Positions 24,484 to 31,412 of a stretch of DNA of 64,000 nt are shown here, piece by piece. A model generated the notes under the pieces. It did no database searches. It worked only from the letters and a program-made list of their open reading frames with translations, and was not told the origin of the DNA. The DNA comes from Flavobacterium sediminilitoris (GTDB taxonomy: Bacteria > Bacteroidota > Bacteroidia > Flavobacteriales > Flavobacteriaceae). The position numbers were made by a program, and so were the translations under genes. The DNA lies in the NCBI RefSeq assembly GCF_023008245.1, contig NZ_CP090145.1:2976001-3040000 (forward strand). The letters run 5' to 3'. The number at the start of each line of letters is the position of its first letter. The stretch's first letter is position 1.

Positions 24484-24552
24484 GACATAGAAAATCGAAA
24501 CTTCGATTTAGCACTTAACCCGCTCTTGCACATGCATGATGTTAGTGGCAGT
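24484..24552. repeat. Cassette-end repeat R4, copy B
   Basis: It matches 18259-18325. It ends GTTAGTGGCAGTTA, whose last bases are the stop codon of the S41 peptidase gene. The reverse complement GCCACTAAC occurs at 25533-25541 on the other side of that gene, so the peptidase unit is bounded by inverted cores. Confidence 0.7.
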
Positions 24553-25487
24553 TATTTTTTGTTTATATAGTTTAAAGTTTCATTCAGCCAATCATTTGAT
24601 GTTAGTTTTACATCTGGAATTACACCTTTTGCCTCAATAGACTTACCTTCATAAGTTACAATTTCACAAACAGGAACATACATAAAATATTCTCCCATAG
24701 AAACCATAGTTACTGGATTTCCTGCACCAGCTGTTGTTTGTCCAAGAATTGTAGCCCTTTGCATTTCTTGAGCGATAAAGGCAAAATATTCGGAAGCTGA
24801 ACCTGTGTTATTAGAGGTAATAATGTAAAGTGGAATTTCAAAAAACTTAGGTGCATCCGAATAGTTGTAAGCGACTTCACTTTGATACCAATTTTCTTCT
24901 CCAACACATTTCTTCATTAATAAACTTTGGTAACTTTGGTCTTCATACAAATGATAATTGATAAAACCACCACTTCGTCCATCTCCACCAGGATTTTCTG
25001 AAATGTCTATAATAAGTTTATCAACTCCTTCAAGAAAAACTAAAGCACTTTTTATTTTTCTAAAAGCTTCGTCATTTGCAATACATCTATCCCATTTTAT
25101 GTAACCAATATTGTTTTCCAAAATCTTAACTTCAGTAAACCCTCCATTAAAATTTTGCTTTGGTGTTTCCTTTATTGGGTCTTTTTCAATGTTTGGCTTA
25201 GATTTTCCAATATAAAAATGGATATCGTTTGTTTGGTTTCTGAGTAACAAAGTCAATTTTTTAGTTAATGAATCTGTTGGGATATTATAAAATTCACTTT
25301 TTTTCAGTTTCTTTTTAAAAATACTATTCAATGCTTTTGCCTTTTCAGAGTCAAAGTAATTTTGTTCAAGATTATTACATATTTGATTTACGAGCTCATC
25401 TGTTTCTAATTTTGTTAAAGTCTTGCTTTTTTGTGCAAAAGTAAAAAAGCAATTGCATAATAGAATGGTTAATATAATTTTTTTCAT
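24552..25487 (-). CDS. Secreted S41-family peptidase
   Basis: This 311-residue protein has a signal peptide (MKKIILTILLCNCFFTFAQ). The tail-specific protease / IRBP-like core runs from NIGYIKWDRCIANDEAFR through IIDISENPGGDGRSGG. The nucleophile Ser is in TSNNTGSASEYFAF, followed by TTAGAGNPV and the C-terminal KSIEAKGVIPDV. No PDZ domain is present. It is probably exported and may cleave or bind peptides. It is a single gene enclosed by inverted GTTAGTGGC cores (24541-24549 and 25533-25541), the best-delimited cassette-like unit in the window. Confidence 0.9.
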   Translation of the reverse strand: MKKIILTILLCNCFFTFAQKSKTLTKLETDELVNQICNNLEQNYFDSEKAKALNSIFKKKLKKSEFYNIPTDSLTKKLTLLLRNQTNDIHFYIGKSKPNIEKDPIKETPKQNFNGGFTEVKILENNIGYIKWDRCIANDEAFRKIKSALVFLEGVDKLIIDISENPGGDGRSGGFINYHLYEDQSYQSLLMKKCVGEENWYQSEVAYNYSDAPKFFEIPLYIITSNNTGSASEYFAFIAQEMQRATILGQTTAGAGNPVTMVSMGEYFMYVPVCEIVTYEGKSIEAKGVIPDVKLTSNDWLNETLNYINKK

Positions 25488-25532
25488 TTAGTTTCTATGT
25501 TGAGTTTGATTTCTACTTCGACTGTTATAATT

Positions 25533-25600
25533 GCCACTAACTAGTTTATAAGCGTACAAATCAAACTAGTTTTATCCCTAATTGGCATGTTATGCACATG
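25533..25600. repeat. Inverted-repeat element beside the relic integrase
   Basis: It starts GCCACTAAC and contains AACTAGTTT at 25539-25547 pairing perfectly with AAACTAGTT at 25563-25571. It lies between the integrase remnant and the first cassette-like gene, the position expected of an attI or first attC site. Confidence 0.5.
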
Positions 25601-25628
25601 TTTTTGTTTGAATTTATGCGTATAATTT

Positions 25629-26345
25629 TTAATTATGTAATACAAATATAAAAATATTTGCTGCATATCGAATGGATTGATAATGTTTTTCAATGATGTG
25701 CTGCTGACGTGTGTATATCATTGTTATTTTTGGGCTACTGTGCCCTAATAAATCTTGAATGTAGCGCAAATCACTTCCGTTTTCTAATAAATGTGTGGCA
25801 AAACTATGACGAAGTGTGTGCAAAGTAATTTGTTTTGTAATTCCCGCTTTTTTTGCAGATTTGTGTAATACAGATTGTGCACTTCTACTGCTATATTGTT
25901 CTCCATATTGTCCTTCAAACAAGAATGTTTTGGGCTTGTAAATGGTGTAGTATTCTTTTAGTAATACTAAAACTTTTGTTGATAATAGGGTATATCGATC
26001 TTTTTTACCTTTTGCATTTTTAACATGAATCAACATTCTTTGACTATCACTATCAATAATTTTCATGTTTATTGCTTCACTGATCCGGAGACCCGAGGAG
26101 TAAATTAGGGCTAATAATGTTTTGTGTTTTATATTGGTAATTAAATCGATAAGTTTGAAGGTTTCTTCTTTGCTTAAAACGTTTGGTAATGTTTTTACAT
26201 TTTTAGGACGGTGAAGCTCTGCTATAACCATTTTTGAATCATGAATAATTTTAAAGAATGATTTAATAGAATTGATGGTTTGGTTTTGATAAGATGCCGA
26301 AAAATTATTGTTAATAATAGATTCAATAGCTATTGTGGACGGTTG
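25629..26345 (-). pseudogene. Degenerate tyrosine recombinase/integrase
   Basis: The catalytic domain is recognisable: SSGLRISEA, LHTLRHSFATHLL, YIQDLLGHSSPK and the nucleophile Tyr in MIYT. The frame is open upstream of the first ATG (26231) and reads ASYQNQTINSIKSFF, part of the N-terminal SAM-like domain. A stop at 26346-26348 then cuts off the rest. After the catalytic Tyr the frame also breaks. Inserting two bases in the TATA run restores YTHVSSTSLKNIINPFDMQ, the normal end of this family. The protein is thus truncated at both ends and probably inactive. It stands at the end of the cassette-like region and is oriented like the cassettes. Confidence 0.82.
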
Positions 26346-26543
26346 TTAGTAGACAATTTTATTTTTAGGAAAAGTTGTGACAATTTTTTTTTATTTTTTT
26401 TGTTTTGTCACAAATCTGTGACAAAATTATTTTCATGAATATGAATTGTCACGGATTTGTGACAAAACTTTTTTAAGTTAACTATTTTGTCACAGTTTTT
26501 GATTGGATATAATTTAGTAGCATTTAACTTAATATAGTAGATT
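26232..26543. other. Spacer with phased dyad sites upstream of the HTH gene
   Basis: Apart from the open 5' remnant of the integrase, this region holds four related sites at a strict 41-bp period (26376 to 26494), followed by the leader of the HTH gene. Confidence 0.6.
26376..26494. promoter_or_regulatory. Array of GTCACA-N4-TGTGAC operators at 41-bp period
   Basis: TGTGAC occurs at 26376, 26417 and 26458, and GTCAC at 26407, 26448 and 26489, each exactly 41 bases apart. Site 2 is a full dyad with extended T/A flanks (26403-26426), site 3 (26446-26467) has one arm altered, and sites 1 and 4 are half-sites. Four helical turns between sites would put all bound proteins on one face of the DNA. 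They probably serve the HTH gene that starts 50 bases downstream. Confidence 0.75.
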
Positions 26544-27065
26544 ATGAAGAAACGTAAAATATTTAAAACACCGATGTTGTTTTCTCAGGAAGAAATGGCA
26601 ATGTTACTGGGTATTACCAGAAGTCAATGGGCAATGTTTGAAATTGGACAACGTGATATTCCTAGTAGTGCCAAATTGAAATTAGCAACTTTAATTAAAG
26701 GCGTTAATGTGCTGTCAAAGGTTGCTACTAAAGAATTGCCTCATCATAAAATTCAGCAAAGCAAAAAAGAAGAAATACTATATACTCAATTAAAGGAGAA
26801 TAGGTTACAACAATTGATAATAGAAAGAAAGCTAGCAAAATTGAAGAAAAATTATCAGGAAGCAGAAAATACATTGCAGTTTGTGGCTCTTTTGAAAGGA
26901 AATAAAAATATTACTGTTAGGGAAGAAGCAGTTTTAAATGTAGTGCAAGCTAAAGCGTTAGTTGTATTAGATCGAAATGGTTTGCATTTACAGTTAGAGC
27001 AACAATTGAGATTGAGTACTCTTGATGCGCAGACAAAATTTATTGAGAGAGAGATGGGAGAGTGA
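26544..27065 (+). CDS. HTH (XRE/Cro-like) DNA-binding protein with coiled-coil tail
   Basis: This 173-residue protein has an N-terminal XRE-type HTH (FSQEEMAMLLGITRSQWAMFEIGQRDIPSSAKLKL). A long helical, probably coiled-coil region (residues 80-173, e.g. QLKENRLQQLIIERKLAKLK) follows, suggesting oligomerisation. The phased operator array directly upstream points to autoregulation by a cooperatively binding oligomer. It is on the opposite strand to the cassette-like region and may mark its edge. No known family was recognised beyond the HTH. Confidence 0.85.
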   Translation: MKKRKIFKTPMLFSQEEMAMLLGITRSQWAMFEIGQRDIPSSAKLKLATLIKGVNVLSKVATKELPHHKIQQSKKEEILYTQLKENRLQQLIIERKLAKLKKNYQEAENTLQFVALLKGNKNITVREEAVLNVVQAKALVVLDRNGLHLQLEQQLRLSTLDAQTKFIEREMGE

Positions 27066-27279
27066 GTTTATTGGTTTTCTATTGTGGTGAGGATAAGTTT
27101 TTGAGAATTACAAAAACGGTACTAAACTATTTTAAACTTCCTTAATTTTCAAATTTGAAACAAAAAAAGATCTAGTAAAAACGTGTATCCTTTTATTTTC
27201 GTATAAATTTTAACTTAAAATTAAAATTTTTCTTACAGAAAGTTAAACTTGTTTTAAACTTGAAAATTCTGGCACGCTG

Positions 27280-27295
27280 TGGCACTTGGTTTGTA
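27280..27295 (+). promoter_or_regulatory. Possible sigma-54 promoter
   Basis: TGGCACTTGGTTTGTA agrees with the -24/-12 consensus TGGCAC-N5-TTGCA at all fixed positions but one. It lies 38 bases upstream of the start codon at 27334. No bacterial enhancer-binding protein is encoded in the window. Confidence 0.45.
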
Positions 27296-27333
27296 AGACT
27301 CTTAGTAGTATTAATCTTTAAATTTTTATTATT

Positions 27334-27744
27334 ATGAGTTATTCAATTAGTAATGTAACAGAGTTAGCAGATTGCGACGTGTTACTAACATGGGCAGGGA
27401 AAGAGAAAGCTGAATTAGAATTCAAAAGGCTTTTTGAGGAGCGTTTGACTACGAAGTATGGAAATACTTCGATAGAGGTGGAAGCAGTATTACAAGGGGT
27501 TATTATAGAGATAGCAGCAATTGATACTATTATTAATGTATTACCAGAAGGATCTGCAAAAGAGGAACAAATTAAGAACAAAGTAAAGTTAGAATACAAG
27601 AAATTCTTACTTGAAAATCGTAAGGAGAGTTATGGTACGGTAGCTTTGTTACAAAAGGAGTTAGATCTTGAACGAATAGGTAAGGAGCTAGAAGAGGTTG
27701 ATGCTTTTATAGCAATTGTTACAGCTCATAAAGCTACTTTGTAA
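27334..27744 (+). CDS. Small helical hypothetical protein
   Basis: This 136-residue all-helical protein has no signal peptide, with charged heptad-like stretches (KEKAELEFKRLFEERLTTKYG, trimmed here to its central residues, and LLQKELDLERIGKELEEVDAF). No family is recognised. It has its own sigma-54-like promoter and a very strong terminator, so it is probably expressed as a single abundant transcript. The preceding HTH gene ends 268 bases upstream. Confidence 0.72.
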   Translation: MSYSISNVTELADCDVLLTWAGKEKAELEFKRLFEERLTTKYGNTSIEVEAVLQGVIIEIAAIDTIINVLPEGSAKEEQIKNKVKLEYKKFLLENRKESYGTVALLQKELDLERIGKELEEVDAFIAIVTAHKATL

Positions 27745-27765
27745 ATGAGAAACATTTTAAAATGG

Positions 27766-27805
27766 AAAAGGGTTGCCCTGGAATGGGGCAACCCTTTTAT
27801 TTTTT
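27766..27805 (+). terminator. Strong terminator after 27334-27744
   Basis: AAAAGGGTTGCCC and GGGCAACCCTTTT form a perfect 13-bp GC-rich stem with a 7-base loop, followed by TTTTTT. Confidence 0.92.
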
Positions 27806-28325
27806 TAAGTTATAATCTTTTTAGGTGTAATTTGTTATTGATAAAATTTTTCTCGTTAGTTTCAGTGGTTTTCGATAGAAAATTGCATCGAGAATAAGGA
27901 AAAAGTCATAAAAAAAAAATAGTTCTTTATATACGTCTATTTCGAATTAACGAAATGAATATTATGTGTATATTTTACGTTATTTAGAGCGCAAAGCGTA
28001 TTTATAGCTTGTTTCATTTCTCTATACAAAAAATACAATTTTAAGGTTTAGTACAGTTTTGTTTGGAAAAAAGCCCATTCTACTGTGGTTTTTCTGAAAC
28101 TTTTCCAAACATGTCTAGAATAAAAAACTATAAATCTGTATTAAAACATTTAAAATCAGTCAAATTTCTATTTAAAATCACTAATACTAATATAAGTAGT
28201 TTTTAAAAATAGTAAACTAGTTTGTATATATGAGTTGTTAAGTGGAATTGTTCAACATAAGGTTTGGATATGTTCATGACATACTTTTCTTAAAAGGAAA
28301 AATAGTATAAAATTTAAAAAGAAGA
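27806..28325. other. AT-rich spacer, no gene seen
   Basis: These 520 bases have no open frame of note on either strand and no clear hairpin or repeat. They separate convergent genes. Confidence 0.6.
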
Positions 28326-29141
28326 CTATAAATTTAGTTGCAAAGCTTTTTTATAGTTATAATTGTTTTTGTCTTTTAAAATAATTGTTTTCATTTCTTT
28401 TGCTTTCTCTTTGTTGTTTGTTTTTAAGTATAACAATAAAGAATACCAATAACCTTTTGAATGTTCTTCAAAATCAGTTAGTTTGGCTACGTTTTCAAAA
28501 GCGTTTAAAGCATTTTCATTTTCGTTTAATTGGTCATAACTAGCTCCTATATAGAGAAGAGAATAAGGATACAATTTGTCATTTTTAGGTATTGTTTTAA
28601 AAGATTCAATAGCCTTGTAATAGTCTTTCTTTTTAAAATGGATTTCTCCTTTTGAAAAGTTATTTTCAGTATCTCCTTTTGTTGTAAATGAAGGTAGGTT
28701 TTCCCAGTTTACGTTATCATTATAATACTCTTGTAAGCTAGGTTTACTATTGATTAAAAATAATGTAGTGGTTAATAATATAGCTATGGAAGCTGCAATA
28801 TAATAGTATAAGTGTTTTTTTCTACTTTTTTTAATAGTAGGTTTTTCAGCTATGTAAGTTTTGCCTGCTTGACGTATTTTATTTGAAAGAGCTTGTATTT
28901 CCTTGCTTTTTAATGTTTCTTTTAGTTGGTGTAATGTTTCCTCATCTACTTCTAATGGCACACTATTTTTTGTAGGAGTATGGTGCATGGCATATAATTG
29001 TTTTTGAATTATTACTTCTTCTCGTAATAATTCATCAGCAAACATCTTTTCTTCAAAAGCCTTATGTTTGGCTTCTGTCAATGTACCTTTTAGGTATTGC
29101 TCTATTTCTTCTAGTATTTCTATGGTTATTGCTCTCCCCAT
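28326..29141 (-). CDS. TPR membrane protein, likely partner of the ECF sigma factor
   Basis: This 271-residue protein has an N-terminal cytosolic part (residues 1-105) with the QYLKGTLTEAKHKAFEEKMFADE pattern typical of anti-sigma-like zf-less domains in Bacteroidota. A single transmembrane helix lies at about 111-130 (YYYIAASIAILLTTTLFLI). The periplasmic part has three TPR-like repeats (FSKGEIHFKKKDYYKAIESF, YPYSLLYIGASYDQLNENEN). Its ATG overlaps the sigma gene by 16 bases. It probably holds or releases the sigma factor in response to an envelope signal. Confidence 0.85.
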   Translation of the reverse strand: MGRAITIEILEEIEQYLKGTLTEAKHKAFEEKMFADELLREEVIIQKQLYAMHHTPTKNSVPLEVDEETLHQLKETLKSKEIQALSNKIRQAGKTYIAEKPTIKKSRKKHLYYYIAASIAILLTTTLFLINSKPSLQEYYNDNVNWENLPSFTTKGDTENNFSKGEIHFKKKDYYKAIESFKTIPKNDKLYPYSLLYIGASYDQLNENENALNAFENVAKLTDFEEHSKGYWYSLLLYLKTNNKEKAKEMKTIILKDKNNYNYKKALQLNL

Positions 29142-29686
29142 TTTATCATTTTTTGAAACTTACTGTCTGATTTTATAAGTTCAATTAATTTAGTTCTACA
29201 TTTAAAAACGCGTTGCCTTACGGTATTAATACTGGCATAAGAATGTTCTATTACAATTTCTTCATAAGAAAGACCATTAAAATAACTACTTAATATGTCT
29301 TTGCAGTTTGTTGATAAAACATTAAATTTAGCTAAGTAAAAATCAAAACATTGTTGTTCTAAGATAAAAGAGCTTAAATCAGTTTCTTTTTCTTCTAGTG
29401 TAAGAATATCAGTTTTTATTACCTTGTTTCTTAAGGTTTTTTTCCAAATATTTTTACAAACAACAAATAAATAAGCCTCAAAAGATTGTATGATTGTCTT
29501 TTTTTCTTTTTGTGTAACTATAATATATAATAAAGCATCATGAAAAACATCTAAGGCATCTTCTTCCTTTCCTTTATTAGATAAGATAAAAGAGGCTATT
29601 TTAGGATATATTTTTGAATAAATTTCTTTTATAACAACATCTTCACCTTGTATAAGTGCATTGATATATCGCTCTGTGTTTTCCAT
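29126..29686 (-). CDS. RNA polymerase ECF-type sigma-70 factor
   Basis: This 186-residue protein has a sigma-2 region (EDALDVFHDALLYIIVTQ, AYLFVVCKNIWKKTLR) and a sigma-4 region (CKDILSSYFNGLSYEEIVIE, followed by the ASINTVRQRVFKCRTKL HTH). It is co-transcribed with the TPR membrane protein, which should act as its regulator. It is divergent from the secreted protease, CHAT protease and T9SS protein genes, which are its natural candidate targets. Confidence 0.92.
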   Translation of the reverse strand: MENTERYINALIQGEDVVIKEIYSKIYPKIASFILSNKGKEEDALDVFHDALLYIIVTQKEKKTIIQSFEAYLFVVCKNIWKKTLRNKVIKTDILTLEEKETDLSSFILEQQCFDFYLAKFNVLSTNCKDILSSYFNGLSYEEIVIEHSYASINTVRQRVFKCRTKLIELIKSDSKFQKMIKWGEQ

Positions 29687-29999
29687 TTATCTAATTGTAT
29701 AGGTAATGTAAAAGAAATAGATCGTAATAATTAAGTATATTTAAATAAAAGTTAGTTATAAGCATGTAAAATTATATTTTTTGTATAGAAAAAGTTAATA
29801 GATTCATTTTTGTTTTATACAATAAGGTAAAAATACATAAATATTTTACATTGTAATTAAGATAAGTATAAATATAAAAAGAAGGATAAATTTATAAAAC
29901 ACATTGAAATGGAGTGTTTGTAAAATAAAGATTCAAAAATATTGGGTAATATTTTAGATAAAATAACCCTATTAAAAGTAATTAAAAAAAACTAAAAAT
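29687..29999. other. Divergent promoter region between sigma factor and protease
   Basis: This is a 313-base, extremely AT-rich spacer without genes. It must contain the promoters of both the sigma operon (minus) and the S8 peptidase (plus). No pair of matching -35/-10 motifs was recognised by eye. Confidence 0.5.
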
Positions 30000-31316
30000 A
30001 TGAGAGAATTAAAAAAAATCACAATGCTTTTGCTTTTAGCTATTGCTTTTTTTTCATGTGAAAAAGAAGACTCTTTTTTGAAAGATTCCAATACTCAGAA
30101 TGAACTTTTAAAAGGAACAAATAGTGCTAATGAAAGAATTAATAGAAGAAATAAGCCTGTTTATTCTAGTGATAAACTTATTGTGCAATTTGCAGGAGGA
30201 ACACCTAATTCTGTAAAAGCAGGATTACGTACATTTTATGGAGTAACAAATTATGAATTATGTAAACATTGTAGTGACGATACTATTGAATTATGGATGT
30301 TTGGTGGATCAATAGATATTGAACCTAAAAAATCAGCTATTGAGCAAGGCAGTGGAGGTGGAATTGAAGCAATTATAGATGTAGATTATGAATTCACTTT
30401 TGGTATAGACTTAAGTAATCCTAATATAGGGACAGCTTTAGATTATAGCTATATATCTTACATAAAATCTAGTAATGATGGCGTTACTATTGCAGTTCTT
30501 GATACAGGGATTGCTCCTACGATAGGAGAAGGTACTTCTCCTGTTTTTACAGAGCCTTTTTTGTACAACGCTTCCGATGATGGAAATGAACTTATCTTTT
30601 CGGGTTGGGATTTTGTAAACAGCGATGCCAATTGTTTTGACGATAATAATGGACGACATGGAACAGTTGTGTCTTCTATCATAACTAAAATTTTAAATGG
30701 AAATAATCCTGCAATTCCACATCAAATAATGCCTTTGAAAGTGTGTGATGAATATGGAAAAGCTAGTTATTTTAATTTTTTATGCGCTACTAGTTTTGGT
30801 TTAGAACATGCTGAAATATTGCAAATGAGCTTAGGATGGTATGATGATGGTTTTGGAGATTTTGTAGCAACTATATTTTCAAGTTTGGTAGCAGCAAAAC
30901 CTGAAGTATTAATTATTACTTCCGCAGGAAATATATCCAATAATAACGATTTCTGGGCACATTATCCATCAGGTTATGAACATAATAATATTATTGCTGT
31001 AGCTGCTTCTAATAAAAATACAATACTCGATTTCCCTTTTGGAGAGTCAAATATTGCCACTTTTTCAAATTATGGAGTCACTAGTGTCGATTTTTTTGCG
31101 AAAGGTGAAAATATTCCATTTTTAGGGTATGAAATGAGAGGTACTTCTTTTGCAGCTCCTATAGTTGCAGCAGTTGCAGCCAGAAAGAAATATGAAAATC
31201 CTACTTTTAGTGCTAGTCAAATTAAAAATCTTTTAATTAATGAAGGAATACCATGTCCTATTAGTTTTGATTCTCTTAAAAAGGTAAAATATAATAAAAT
31301 TATTATGCCATATTAG
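30000..31316 (+). CDS. Lipoprotein subtilisin-like S8 peptidase
   Basis: This is a 438-residue lipoprotein (MRELKKITMLLLLAIAFFSC, lipobox Cys at position 20). It has an N-terminal pro-region and a subtilase domain with the complete triad: D168 (IAVLDTGIAP), H220 (GRHGTVVSS) and S383 (GTSFAAPIVAA). The pro-region (VYSSDKLIVQFAGGTPNSVK) resembles a fervidolysin-like prodomain. It is probably anchored outside the cell and could cut and activate partners. The CHAT protease and T9SS protein genes follow on the same strand. A large hairpin separates it from the CHAT gene. Confidence 0.92.
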   Translation: MRELKKITMLLLLAIAFFSCEKEDSFLKDSNTQNELLKGTNSANERINRRNKPVYSSDKLIVQFAGGTPNSVKAGLRTFYGVTNYELCKHCSDDTIELWMFGGSIDIEPKKSAIEQGSGGGIEAIIDVDYEFTFGIDLSNPNIGTALDYSYISYIKSSNDGVTIAVLDTGIAPTIGEGTSPVFTEPFLYNASDDGNELIFSGWDFVNSDANCFDDNNGRHGTVVSSIITKILNGNNPAIPHQIMPLKVCDEYGKASYFNFLCATSFGLEHAEILQMSLGWYDDGFGDFVATIFSSLVAAKPEVLIITSAGNISNNNDFWAHYPSGYEHNNIIAVAASNKNTILDFPFGESNIATFSNYGVTSVDFFAKGENIPFLGYEMRGTSFAAPIVAAVAARKKYENPTFSASQIKNLLINEGIPCPISFDSLKKVKYNKIIMPY

Positions 31317-31332
31317 TAGTAAAAGAAGAGAG

Positions 31333-31387
31333 ACAAGCAAAATTTAAGATGTAATTTTAAAAAACAGATTAGTTTTGCTTGTTTTTT
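31333..31387 (+). terminator. Hairpin between S8 peptidase and CHAT genes
   Basis: ACAAGCAAAA and TTTTGCTTGT form a perfect 10-bp stem with a 30-base loop and a following T run. It ends only 25 bases before the CHAT start, so it may set the ratio of the two proteins by partial read-through. Confidence 0.65.
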
Positions 31388-31412
31388 CATAAATTACGTG
31401 GAAAAAATAGCC

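Noticed and set aside
14038-25600. Canonical class integron with standard attC sites
   Set aside because: The exact GTTRRRY and RYYYAAC cores were not found and the integrase is too damaged to classify, so only an integron-like array is claimed.
30438-30682. Minus-strand frames opposite the S8 peptidase
   Set aside because: They are antisense shadows of a clear protease gene, with no independent start signals or motifs.
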